From Dorea_A sp016295505 (GTDB lineage Bacteria; Bacillota; Clostridia; Lachnospirales; Lachnospiraceae): a stretch of DNA of 64,000 nucleotides. Below the pieces are notes generated by a model, which saw only the letters and a list, made by a program, of their open reading frames with translations, was not told where the DNA came from and made no database searches. Positions 52,113 to 60,708 of the stretch are shown in pieces (position 1 is the first letter of the stretch; every line of letters starts with the position of its first letter). Both the position numbers and the translations under genes were made by a program. Location of the stretch: the NCBI RefSeq assembly GCF_039832105.1, contig NZ_JBDOHS010000008.1, forward strand, positions 62,001-126,000, in the 5' to 3' direction.

Positions 52113-52733
52113 TTACTTTTTCTTTTTTTCTGCAACACTCACCTGTTCAATTCCTTTTTTCACTCCGTGACATTTTTCCAAAAGGTACTGTTTAAACTCT
52201 TCTATATCCGCATCCAGAATTCCATTTTTCAGAATCGCGAAAAATCTCTGTCCGCCTTCTTCTGAATTCACGATCATTGCAATAACTTCCTCGCTTTCAA
52301 TGATTCTGGCAACATTTCTGTAATGAAGTGTCTGTGAGTTTCCATGCACATGACTGATCCAGCATTCTTCATAAAAGTCAATTTTCACTTCCGCCGGTTT
52401 TTTCCATTTTTGCATTCTCTTTTCATAGATTGTTTCTGCATCACCCGTCGCTGCCAGAAATTCCATTTTTTTACCAATCGTCTTTCCGACGATCTGTGCA
52501 GCCGCAAACACAAGTGCCCATATCACGAGAAACTTCAATGCAAAAAGAAAGATCTCTCCAATATTTCTTTTCAGAACATCCGTATTCAGCAGCATAATGG
52601 TCAATACAAACAGCCCGCCTGTCGTGACAACCATTCGATATGTTTTTGGTATTTTCAGCAAACCATTCACTTTCATATACTCGGTCAGTACTTCCTGTGT
52701 TTCTACATACTTGAACTGATATTTTCCCTTCAT
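52113..52733 (-). CDS. Membrane protein with YcxB-like C-terminal domain
   Basis: 206 residues, ATG at 52733 behind AAGGAGAAAAG. Two closely spaced membrane helices (about 35-55 and 62-82) and then a soluble beta-rich domain (KIDFYEECWISHVHGNSQTLHYRNVARIIESEEVIAMI), similar in layout to the YcxB-like domain of unknown function. It lies between the flavoprotein and cmk genes; no function is evident. Confidence 0.75.
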   Translation of the reverse strand: MKGKYQFKYVETQEVLTEYMKVNGLLKIPKTYRMVVTTGGLFVLTIMLLNTDVLKRNIGEIFLFALKFLVIWALVFAAAQIVGKTIGKKMEFLAATGDAETIYEKRMQKWKKPAEVKIDFYEECWISHVHGNSQTLHYRNVARIIESEEVIAMIVNSEEGGQRFFAILKNGILDADIEEFKQYLLEKCHGVKKGIEQVSVAEKKKK

Positions 52734-52749
52734 ACTTTTCTCCTTCGTA

Positions 52750-53979
52750 TCAATCTATATTGTTTCCCGCCGCATAGGCAGTGGACCATGCAATCTGCAG
52801 ATTAAATCCACCCGTCAATGCATCCAGGTCCAGTACTTCCCCCGCAAAGTAGACACCCTTCACCAGTTTTGACTCCATAGTACCCGGATCAACCTCTTTT
52901 GTCCGGACACCTCCCCTGGTAATGATTGCCTCATTATAATCACGAAGACCTGTCAGCGTCATGGAAAAATGCTTGATCAGATTCACAAAATAACTTCTCT
53001 CTTCCTTCGATATCACATTTACTTTTTTCTCCGATGGTATCCCGCTTAATCCAAGCATTACCGGAATTAATTTGGAAGGGAACAGACTTCCGATCGCATT
53101 TTTGAACTGCCGGTTCTGATTCTCTTCAAACTCTTTCAGGATACGGCGATCCAGCTGTTCTGCCGACAGTGCTGGTTTCAGATCGATACTCAGTTGAAGT
53201 TCCTTTTCTTTCAATTTTTTACCCACATAACTGCTTGCACTTAAGATCAGAGGTCCGCTGACTCCATAATGAGTAAAAAGCATCTCACCAAACTCATCAT
53301 AGAGCTTCTTTTTCCCGTCACATATCGTCACATTGACATTTTTAAGAGACAGTCCCTGCAATTCTTTTACCCAGGGTTCCTTCGTCTCCATCGGAACCAG
53401 CGATGGCATACATTCCGTAATCTGATGCCCCAGTGCTTCTGCAAACCTGAAACCATCTCCGGTAGAACCTGTACTTGGATAAGACAAACCTCCGGTTGCA
53501 ATGATACATGCATCACCATGCACATTTCTCCCATCTTCCAGCACAACAGAGTGGAACACACCTTCTTTTTCAACAATTTCTTTTACCGTTGTATTCAGGA
53601 AAACCTGAACTCCCAGAAAATGCATCCGTTCTGACAGAGCACGGATGACATCCGAGGAATGGTCTGATACCGGGAACACTCTCTCCCCACGTTCAATCTT
53701 CGTCCGAAGCCCAAGCGACTCGAAGTAAGCAATCGCATCCTGATTCGTAAAGCCATAAAAACTGCTGTATAAAAATTTGGAATTGGAGATCACTGCCCGA
53801 AACAGTTGTTCCATATCACAGGCATTGGTCAGGTTACATCTTCCCTTTCCGGTAATGAACAGCTTTTTACCCAGTTTTTCATTTTTTTCAAACACAAGGA
53901 CTTCATGTCCACTCTCCGCTGCAGCCAAAGAAGCAAACATACCGGCAGCACCGCCGCCCACGATCAGTACTTTACTCAT
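52750..53979 (-). CDS. HI0933-family FAD-dependent oxidoreductase
   Basis: 409 residues from MSKVLIVGGGAAGMFASLAA at 53979 (GAGGATAAAGAAG site); the start overlaps the rpiR end by 8 bases. Rossmann FAD motif GGGAAG near the N-terminus, KLGKKLFITGKGRCNLTN, and GEVLDLDALTGGFNLQIAWSTAYAAG near the C-terminus are diagnostic of the HI0933/YhiN family. The physiological substrate of this family is unknown. Confidence 0.9.
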   Translation of the reverse strand: MSKVLIVGGGAAGMFASLAAAESGHEVLVFEKNEKLGKKLFITGKGRCNLTNACDMEQLFRAVISNSKFLYSSFYGFTNQDAIAYFESLGLRTKIERGERVFPVSDHSSDVIRALSERMHFLGVQVFLNTTVKEIVEKEGVFHSVVLEDGRNVHGDACIIATGGLSYPSTGSTGDGFRFAEALGHQITECMPSLVPMETKEPWVKELQGLSLKNVNVTICDGKKKLYDEFGEMLFTHYGVSGPLILSASSYVGKKLKEKELQLSIDLKPALSAEQLDRRILKEFEENQNRQFKNAIGSLFPSKLIPVMLGLSGIPSEKKVNVISKEERSYFVNLIKHFSMTLTGLRDYNEAIITRGGVRTKEVDPGTMESKLVKGVYFAGEVLDLDALTGGFNLQIAWSTAYAAGNNID

Positions 53980-54910
53980 CTTCTTTATCCTCATTCTCTC
54001 TTACTGATGTTCCCGACAGTTCCATCGTATCTCCAACCATGTTCAGTTCATCCTTACTGTATACCTGATATTCGTCCCAGATTTCTTCAAGTGTCTCCAG
54101 TGTTGTAATGACCTCTTTCTGTTTCTTCATACAAAGTGCAACTACCAGCGCATTCACAACACTCAAAGGCGCAACCAGTGAATCCACGATCGAAGCCATA
54201 TCGCTTCTTGCAATCAGATTACAGGAAGAATACAGTGTCATCGGCGAATGGATACTGTCTGTCAGCGTAATAACTGTAGCCTTCCGGTTACTTGCAAATT
54301 CCAGCGCCTTCAATGTACGCATAGAATATCTTGGAAAACTGATCCCTATAATCACATCTTTTTCACTGATCCGAATCAACTGCTCAAAGATCTCGCTGGA
54401 ACTGTTAGTATTGACAACCGTCACATTTTCACAGATCAGATTCAGATAAAAGCTCAAAAAGCTGGCAAGTGGAGAACAGCTTCTGATACCGATCACATAG
54501 ATTCTTTTTGCTTTCAGTATGGTATCTACAGCCATTTCAAATGCATCGTGATCAAGCGTCTCCATTGTAAGCTTGATCTTTTCAATATCTGACTGAAGTA
54601 CGGAAGCCAGGATCTCGCCCTGACTGATCCTTCCATAAGTAACTTCCATTCTCTGAATGGAATTCAGTTTCGTCCGAACCAGTTCACCAAGAGCCTTCTG
54701 GAATTCCGGATATCCTTCATATCCGAGCGCAGTCGCAAATCGAACGACCGTCGATTCACTGACACCGACTTCCTCTCCCATCTTTGCCGCCGTCAGAAAT
54801 GCGGCTTTATCATAGGCTTTCCGAATATAATCGGCCAGTTTCTTCTGACCTTTACTAAACTTCGGATAACCGTCATCTATTTTTTTCAATAATTCATTCT
54901 TGCTTCCCAT
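53972..54910 (-). CDS. MurR/RpiR-family transcriptional regulator
   Basis: 312 residues. N-terminal HTH_6 domain (FSKGQKKLADYIRKAYDKAAFLTAAKMGEEVGVSESTVVRFATALGYEGYPEF) and a SIS phosphosugar-binding domain (VIGIRSCSPLASFLSFYL to ALVVAL). Such regulators sense sugar phosphates or MurNAc-6P; no sugar genes are adjacent, so the target is unknown. It heads the operon that runs to the S1 gene. Confidence 0.9.
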   Translation of the reverse strand: MGSKNELLKKIDDGYPKFSKGQKKLADYIRKAYDKAAFLTAAKMGEEVGVSESTVVRFATALGYEGYPEFQKALGELVRTKLNSIQRMEVTYGRISQGEILASVLQSDIEKIKLTMETLDHDAFEMAVDTILKAKRIYVIGIRSCSPLASFLSFYLNLICENVTVVNTNSSSEIFEQLIRISEKDVIIGISFPRYSMRTLKALEFASNRKATVITLTDSIHSPMTLYSSCNLIARSDMASIVDSLVAPLSVVNALVVALCMKKQKEVITTLETLEEIWDEYQVYSKDELNMVGDTMELSGTSVRENEDKEDE

Positions 54911-54942
54911 TTAGCATTACCTTCCTACCAGACATCGTTTCT

Positions 54943-54971
54943 ATTATATAGCCTTGTGGGAGAATAATCAA
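54943..54971 (-). promoter_or_regulatory. Promoter of the rpiR operon
   Basis: Minus-strand TTGATT (54966-54971), 17-base spacer, TATAAT (54943-54948). Confidence 0.7.
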
Positions 54972-55005
54972 GTAGAGAACCCCGAGTCCGACATGATAGA
55001 CAAAA

Positions 55006-55040
55006 ACCGGAAAACAAGTTAAACGAACTTGATTTCCGGT
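55006..55040 (-). terminator. Terminator of the decarboxylase operon
   Basis: Minus-strand arms ACCGGAAA-CAAGTT and AACTTG-TTTCCGGT, then TTTTTG. It lies about 37 bases past the oadA stop. Confidence 0.8.
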
Positions 55041-55076
55041 CTCATCTGTTTATTTATCCCTGTCAGCAATCCGTTC

Positions 55077-56492
55077 CTATACCGGATAGCTTCCATTCTT
55101 GGTATCTGCCATCTCAGTATCTACCTTTGTCTGCTGTGCGGCTCTGTATTTAAAGAAGTCAACAGCCACCTGCGGGAACAGTGCATAAGAAAGCACGTCC
55201 TCATCCTGCTGAATCCACTGTCCACATTCCTTGCGCAGAGTATCCAGTTCGTCCGGAATCAGATCTGCAGGACGGCAGGTAATAACTTCTGCATCTTTTC
55301 CAAGAACCTTTTCCTTCACTTCTTCGTTGAACGGTTTAACAGTCTCACCATATTTTCCGCTTAAGATATCTTTTGTCTCTTTTGTAGCCATCTTATAACG
55401 TTCGCCCATCAGAACATTAAACACTGCCTGTGTACCGACGATCTGAGAAGACGGTGTTACAAGCGGCGGCTCTCCAAGGTCTTTACGCACTCTTGGAACC
55501 TCTTCAAGTACATCGTAGAACTTATCCTCTGCACCCTGCTCCTTTAACTGAGAAGTCAGGTTAGATAACATACCTCCCGGCACCTGATACAGCAGAGTCT
55601 TGATATTAACTCCCATATTCTTCGGATTCAGAAGTCCGCTTTCCAGAGCTTCATCACGAATCGGACGGAAGTAGTCTGCAATCTCAGAAAGAAGTTTCTG
55701 ATCCAGTCCTGTATCGTACGGAGTATCTTTAAATGTCTCTACCATAACTTCTGTTGCAGGCTGAGATGTTCCCAGTGCAAATGGAGACATCGCAGTATCA
55801 ATGACATCAACACCGGCCTCTACTGCTTTCAGATAGGTCATGGAAGCAACACCTGATGTATAATGTGTATGAAGCTGAATCGGAAGATCCACTGCTTCTT
55901 TCAGCGCTCCGATCAGTTCCGTTGCCTTATATGGTACCAGAAGTCCGGCCATATCCTTGATACAGATAGAATCTGCTCCCATATCCTGGATTCTCTTGGC
56001 AATATCCACCCAGTACTCTAATGTATAAGCATCTCCCAATGTATAGGAAAGTGCCACCTGAGCCTCTGCTTTTTCTTTGTTTGCTGCCTTTACAGCTGTC
56101 TGCAGGTTACGCAGATCATTCAGACAGTCAAAGATACGGATGATGTCAATTCCGTTTGCAACAGATTTCTGTACAAAATATTCCACCACATCATCTGCAT
56201 ATGGACGGTATCCGAGAATATTCTGTCCACGGAATAACATCTGCAGCTTTGTATTCTTGAATCCATCACGGAATTTACGAAGTCTGTCCCATGGATCTTC
56301 TTTTAAGAAACGAAGAGATGCGTCGAATGTAGCACCACCCCAACATTCTACAGAGTGGTATCCTACTTTGTCCATTTTTTCAATAATCGGAAGCATCTGT
56401 TCGGTTGTCATACGTGTCGCGATCAGAGACTGATGCGCATCACGCAGAATGGTTTCTGTAATCTTTACCGGTTTTTTCTCTATTCCAGCCAT
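55077..56492 (-). CDS. oadA: Oxaloacetate decarboxylase alpha / pyruvate carboxylase subunit B-type carboxyltransferase
   Basis: 471 residues, DRE-TIM carboxyltransferase domain only; the C-terminal biotin domain of longer OadA proteins is missing and is supplied by the separate BCCP gene. Key residues: D18 (LRDAHQS), carboxylated-lysine candidate K179 (CIKDMAG), metal ligands H208 and H210 (LHTHYTSG). It transfers a carboxyl group between oxaloacetate/pyruvate and biotin. It is the last gene of the five-gene operon. Confidence 0.92.
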   Translation of the reverse strand: MAGIEKKPVKITETILRDAHQSLIATRMTTEQMLPIIEKMDKVGYHSVECWGGATFDASLRFLKEDPWDRLRKFRDGFKNTKLQMLFRGQNILGYRPYADDVVEYFVQKSVANGIDIIRIFDCLNDLRNLQTAVKAANKEKAEAQVALSYTLGDAYTLEYWVDIAKRIQDMGADSICIKDMAGLLVPYKATELIGALKEAVDLPIQLHTHYTSGVASMTYLKAVEAGVDVIDTAMSPFALGTSQPATEVMVETFKDTPYDTGLDQKLLSEIADYFRPIRDEALESGLLNPKNMGVNIKTLLYQVPGGMLSNLTSQLKEQGAEDKFYDVLEEVPRVRKDLGEPPLVTPSSQIVGTQAVFNVLMGERYKMATKETKDILSGKYGETVKPFNEEVKEKVLGKDAEVITCRPADLIPDELDTLRKECGQWIQQDEDVLSYALFPQVAVDFFKYRAAQQTKVDTEMADTKNGSYPV

Positions 56493-56520
56493 TTTCTTTC
56501 CTCCTAATATTCAATCTCTC

Positions 56521-57675
56521 TTATACGCCTACACCAAAGATTGCCATAAATGTTCCGGCAGCAACGGCTGTACCGATAACACCTGCAACGTTTGGTCCCA
56601 TAGCATGCATCAGAAGGAAGTTTGTCGGATCAGCTTCTGCTCCAACCTTCTGTGATACTCTGGCTGCCATCGGAACTGCGGATACGCCGGCAGAACCGAT
56701 CAGTGGGTTAACCTTTCCATGCGTTGCAATACACATTAGCTTACCGAATATTACACCGGCAGCTGTACCAAATGCAAATGCAATCAGTCCGAGAACAACA
56801 ATCTTAATCGTAGCAATATTCAGGAATGCCTCTGCACTCGTCGTAGCACCTACTGAAGTTCCCAGCAGGATAACTACGATATACATCAATGCATTGGAAG
56901 CCGTCTCTGTCAGCTGTCTTACAACTCCTGATTCACGGAACAGGTTACCAAGCATCAGCATACCAACCAGTGGTGCAGTCGTAGGAAGAATCGTACATAC
57001 AACGATCGTTACGATAACCGGGAACAGAATTCTTTCCAGCTTAGATACCGGTCTTAACTGCTCCATCTTGATCTTACGTTCTTTCTCTGTTGTAAGAAGC
57101 TTCATAATTGGCGGCTGAATAATCGGTACCAATGACATATACGAATATGCCGCTACCGCGATCGGTCCCATCAGGGCTGTCTGACCAAGCTTACCGGCAA
57201 GGAAGATAGAAGTCGGTCCATCTGCTCCACCGATAATAGAGATAGCCGCAGCAGCCTTATCTGAAAATCCCATTGCCATTGCTCCGAGATATGCAGCAAA
57301 GATACCAAACTGTGCTGCTGCTCCCAGAAGGAAGCTCTTCGGGTTTGCGATCAGTGGTCCAAAATCTGTCATCGCGCCTACGCCCATGAAGATCAGAGAT
57401 GGGAGAATGGACCATTCATCCAGTACATAGAAGTAGTAAAGAAGACCTCCGGTTCCATTGGCCGCATCCTCTGCGTGGAGCATAATATCCGGATAGATAT
57501 TAACCAGCAGCATACCAAATGCAATTGGTACAAGGAGCAGAGGCTCGAATCCGTGTCTGATTGCAAGATACAGGAAAACACATGCAACCGCAATCATGAC
57601 CACATTGCCCCATGTAAGACTGAAAAATGCTGTCTGATGCACGAGGTTTCCTAATGTTGTCGTTATATATTCCAT
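56521..57675 (-). CDS. Na+-pumping decarboxylase beta subunit (OadB/MmdB/GcdB)
   Basis: 384 residues, about 11 membrane segments. The GGADGPTSIFLA motif (149-160) and the second repeat, PLIGSAGVSAVPMAARVSQ, are the conserved Na+-channel elements. This subunit decarboxylates carboxybiotin and exports Na+. It is shorter than some OadB proteins (about 430) but within the beta-subunit range. Confidence 0.94.
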   Translation of the reverse strand: MEYITTTLGNLVHQTAFFSLTWGNVVMIAVACVFLYLAIRHGFEPLLLVPIAFGMLLVNIYPDIMLHAEDAANGTGGLLYYFYVLDEWSILPSLIFMGVGAMTDFGPLIANPKSFLLGAAAQFGIFAAYLGAMAMGFSDKAAAAISIIGGADGPTSIFLAGKLGQTALMGPIAVAAYSYMSLVPIIQPPIMKLLTTEKERKIKMEQLRPVSKLERILFPVIVTIVVCTILPTTAPLVGMLMLGNLFRESGVVRQLTETASNALMYIVVILLGTSVGATTSAEAFLNIATIKIVVLGLIAFAFGTAAGVIFGKLMCIATHGKVNPLIGSAGVSAVPMAARVSQKVGAEADPTNFLLMHAMGPNVAGVIGTAVAAGTFMAIFGVGV

Positions 57676-57723
57676 TTTTTAACCTCCAGTCGTGTTGTTA
57701 TAACATCATATCACTGTATGATA

Positions 57724-58095
57724 TTAGTTTAATGTAGCCAGAACAGCTCCAGATTCGATCGCATCGCCTACTGCAACATCAATACTTGCTACTGTTCCGT
57801 CTTCCGGTGCCACAACTGGGATCTCCATCTTCATTGCTTCGATGATTACAACAGCATCACCCTTCTTTACGCTCTGTCCAACATTTGCTTCAATCTTAAA
57901 TACTTTTCCTGCAGCTCCTGCTTTTACTTCAATCGAACCAGCTCCTGCAGCTGCTTTTGGTGCTGCCTTAGGTGCTGCCGGAGCTTTTTTTGCAGCTGCT
58001 CTTGGCGCTGTCGCAGCCGGTGTCACACCTGCTCCGTTCTCTTCTACTGTTACATCATATACATTACCGTTCACTGTGATTGTATAGTTTTTCAT
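57724..58095 (-). CDS. Biotin carboxyl carrier protein of the decarboxylase
   Basis: 123 residues. N-terminal 20-residue segment (YTITVNGNVYDVTVEE), an Ala/Pro/Lys-rich flexible linker (about 25-53) and a biotinyl domain with EAMKMEIPV, biotin site K89. It ferries CO2 between the carboxyltransferases and the membrane subunit. Start behind AGGAGGATAA. Confidence 0.95.
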   Translation of the reverse strand: MKNYTITVNGNVYDVTVEENGAGVTPAATAPRAAAKKAPAAPKAAPKAAAGAGSIEVKAGAAGKVFKIEANVGQSVKKGDAVVIIEAMKMEIPVVAPEDGTVASIDVAVGDAIESGAVLATLN

Positions 58096-58127
58096 TGAAT
58101 TATCCTCCTAATCTATTCTTCTAATTC

Positions 58128-58901
58128 TTATGCACGCCATTTATTAGATGGACGACGTCTAATACTTCTTACTACAAATCCATCTGTACTTGCCGCTCCT
58201 TCCGCCGCTGCGATTGCCGCTGCAATGACTGCCACAAGTTCCAGATCATCCGTCAGATCTTCTTCTGCTGCGACTGAAACCTCTGCCGGTGTGGATACTT
58301 CTTTTTTCTCTGCCGCCGGCTGTTTTTTTAACTTTGCTTCAAGCAAAGGAATATACTTGAACAATGAGATCAATATAGAGATGAAAATCAGTACAACAAA
58401 TACGGTACCCATACCAAGGATCGTATTCAATCCCGCTTTTTCCATAATCTCACCCGTCGAGTATTTTGCATCCACCGTCAGGCTGTCCAGGCACAGATTC
58501 TCGTCAAAAACGAACGTAATCTTTGCATCACGGTCTGTAAATTCCGCATTTGCAGTCACCTTAAGTTCATCCGCAGAAGCTTCAAACTCGTAATCGCCGC
58601 GACTTACAAATTCACCGCAGTCTTTCTTCGCCTGGGACCAGGATTCGATTGCTCCGACAAAGCTGTCTCTCGTATAAGGAACACCATATTGTGTCAAAAT
58701 GAGCTCTGCTTTGAAGTCGCTCATATTCTTCCATTCTTCCACTGTCGCATCATCCATACCATTGCAGTTCTCAATCAAACCGTCTGCAATCTGTGTGACA
58801 GTGCCCTCGTCATACTGTACCTGCTCCTTACTTCCTCCGCAAGCGGTAAAGCAGAGCATCACAGTCACTGCACAGAGTAATACGCTTAACTTTTTCTTCA
58901 C
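58128..58901 (-). CDS. OadG/MmdD-type gamma subunit fused to an extracytoplasmic lipoprotein domain
   Basis: 257 residues, GTG start at 58901 (GAGAGGTGAGG site). Residues 1-20 are a lipoprotein-like signal (CFTAC, C21). Residues about 25-150 form an outside domain resembling DUF3887. A single membrane helix (about 161-182) and an Ala/Glu-rich cytoplasmic tail ending RRRPSNKWRA then match OadG/MmdD, which anchors and assembles the complex. Ordinary gamma subunits are about 80-120 residues, so this is an enlarged form. Confidence 0.75.
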   Translation of the reverse strand: MKKKLSVLLCAVTVMLCFTACGGSKEQVQYDEGTVTQIADGLIENCNGMDDATVEEWKNMSDFKAELILTQYGVPYTRDSFVGAIESWSQAKKDCGEFVSRGDYEFEASADELKVTANAEFTDRDAKITFVFDENLCLDSLTVDAKYSTGEIMEKAGLNTILGMGTVFVVLIFISILISLFKYIPLLEAKLKKQPAAEKKEVSTPAEVSVAAEEDLTDDLELVAVIAAAIAAAEGAASTDGFVVRSIRRRPSNKWRA

Positions 58902-58915
58902 TTTGCCTCACCTCT

Positions 58916-60355
58916 CTAAACCGTTCCATGCTTTTTCATCGGACGATCTTCTCTCTTTGTGAATAACATTTCAAACGCACCGATCACATATTTTCTTGTA
59001 TCAACCGGTTCAATAATCGTATCCACATAGCCTCTTCTTGCCGCAGATAACGGACTGGACTGTAATTCTTTGTATTCCGCTGCCTTTTCTTTGATCGTAG
59101 CAGCATCTGCGTCTGCGTACATAATCTTAGCCGCAAGAGAAGAATCCATCATGCCGATCTCTGCGTCCGGCCATGCATATACCATATCAGCTCCCAGTGA
59201 TTTGCTGTTCATTGTTACATATGCGCTTCCAAAAGCTTTTCCAATCACTACATTTACTTTCGGCACCGTTGCATTAACAAATGCATAAGTCAGCTTTGCC
59301 GCTGCTTTTGCAAGACGCTTTTCATTGTATTCACTTGCCGCAAATCCGGCAACATTCGTAAGTGTCAGAACCGGAATATTAAATGCGTCACAAAATTCAA
59401 CGAATTCAGCTGCCTTTTCTGCACCGTCAGCAGACAGAGATCCATCAAATTCGGCAACTATTTCCGCGTCTTCATTGTATACCTTAGAACGGTTTGCCAC
59501 TGCACCGACCGTCATACCATTTAATTTGATAAATCCGGTAACCATATCTTTGGCATATTCTTTCTTCACTTCACAGAAAATTCCACTGTCAGAGACAGAA
59601 GCAAGGGCTATTGCTGTATCCTCTGTTGCATTTTCAATATCTGTACACAGTCTGTTAAGATCATCCGTGCACTCATCATAAGAAGCATCCTCTTCATTAT
59701 TACATGGCAGCATACATACCAGTTCACGAATCTCACCAAGGATCTCGTCTTCTGTTCCGATGCTGTCTACCAGACCCGTATTCTCGCTCTGATATTTTGC
59801 AGATGCTGTATTACATTTGTCGATGCTGTTTCCTGGAATAGCATTCGGTGAATTTACGAATAATTTTGCCTTTGCAGCTTCCATAAATGTAAAATCTGTA
59901 AGAGCAGGAACAAGCGCAAGCCCTCCGCCACAGGTTCCAAAGACTGCTGTGATCTGCGGAATCACACCTGATGCCATTGACTGCTTCATATATAATTTAC
60001 CAAATGCCTCCAGTGCATCTGTTGCCTCCTGAAGTCTCAGTCCTGCACAGTCCACCAGTCCGATCACCGGAGCACCCATCTTCATTGCCATATCATAGAT
60101 ATTGGCAATCTTCTTTGCATGCATCTCACCGATTGCTCCATTCAATACTGAAGCATCCTGGCTGTATACATACACCAGATTACCATCGATCACTCCATAT
60201 CCGGTAATTACACCGTCTGCCGGAGTTTCTTTTTCCTGCATGTTAAAATCAGTATTTCTGGCAGTCACTGCGCCACCGATTTCAACAAAGCTTCCTGCAT
60301 CAAGTAAAGAAGCGATTCTTGCACTTGCTGCACTTTCTGTTGCCATGTTGCCCAT
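58916..60355 (-). CDS. Acyl-CoA carboxyltransferase (MmdA / propionyl-CoA carboxylase beta type)
   Basis: 479 residues of the crotonase-like carboxyltransferase superfamily. Signatures: PADGVITGYGVIDGNLVYVYSQDASVLNGAIGEMHAKKI, ITAVFGTCGGGLALVPAL, and DMVYAWPDAEIGMMDSSLAAKIMY with a modified oxyanion region in the C-terminal half. Methylmalonyl-CoA, glutaconyl-CoA and malonyl-type substrates are all possible; it is shorter and more divergent than classical MmdA (about 510). ATG at 60355 behind GGAGG. It is the first gene of the operon. Confidence 0.85.
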   Translation of the reverse strand: MGNMATESAASARIASLLDAGSFVEIGGAVTARNTDFNMQEKETPADGVITGYGVIDGNLVYVYSQDASVLNGAIGEMHAKKIANIYDMAMKMGAPVIGLVDCAGLRLQEATDALEAFGKLYMKQSMASGVIPQITAVFGTCGGGLALVPALTDFTFMEAAKAKLFVNSPNAIPGNSIDKCNTASAKYQSENTGLVDSIGTEDEILGEIRELVCMLPCNNEEDASYDECTDDLNRLCTDIENATEDTAIALASVSDSGIFCEVKKEYAKDMVTGFIKLNGMTVGAVANRSKVYNEDAEIVAEFDGSLSADGAEKAAEFVEFCDAFNIPVLTLTNVAGFAASEYNEKRLAKAAAKLTYAFVNATVPKVNVVIGKAFGSAYVTMNSKSLGADMVYAWPDAEIGMMDSSLAAKIMYADADAATIKEKAAEYKELQSSPLSAARRGYVDTIIEPVDTRKYVIGAFEMLFTKREDRPMKKHGTV

Positions 60356-60430
60356 AGTCTAGCCCTCCATTTTCTTCATATTATAAGTTGGGTTTTTTCA
60401 AAAAAGTAAAACCAAATTTTTGCCAATTAT

Positions 60431-60459
60431 ATTATATATCCTTTCTTTCCAATCTGCAA
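60431..60459 (-). promoter_or_regulatory. Promoter of the decarboxylase operon
   Basis: Minus-strand TTGCAG (60454-60459), 17-base spacer, TATAAT (60431-60436). It is divergent from the POT promoter within the 353-base gap 60356-60708, which holds no gene. Confidence 0.7.
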
Positions 60460-60592
60460 CTGTTTTTGGCGTTTTCCGTTAAAAGATTGTCAATTTATTC
60501 TCCTGATATACCATGCTAATTCTCTATCGCACTAAAGCATATTACGAATTTGTGAATTTTGCACTATTCATTAAATTTTCCTTAACTTTTTA

Positions 60593-60621
60593 TTGTACTT
60601 TAATCTAATTTATGGTATATT
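60593..60621 (+). promoter_or_regulatory. Promoter of the POT transporter gene
   Basis: TTGTAC (60593-60598), 17-base spacer, extended -10 TGGTATATT (core 60616-60621). The predicted leader is about 80 bases. Confidence 0.65.
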
Positions 60622-60634
60622 TATCTCGGTTCTA

Positions 60635-60690
60635 AATGTGATACGTATTTCACCAGATAAGTATCACATTGGGGAATACTTTTTATATTT
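60635..60690 (+). promoter_or_regulatory. Two-state hairpin leader of the POT gene
   Basis: Perfect 10-base arms AATGTGATAC (60635-60644) and GTATCACATT (60661-60670). A competing hairpin uses AGTAT (60660-60664) and ATACT (60676-60680), followed by TTTTTATATTTTT. The two share 60661-60664, so they exclude each other, as in an attenuator. No known riboswitch class is recognised. Confidence 0.4.
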
Positions 60691-60708
60691 TTAATTGGAG
60701 GGTTAAAA

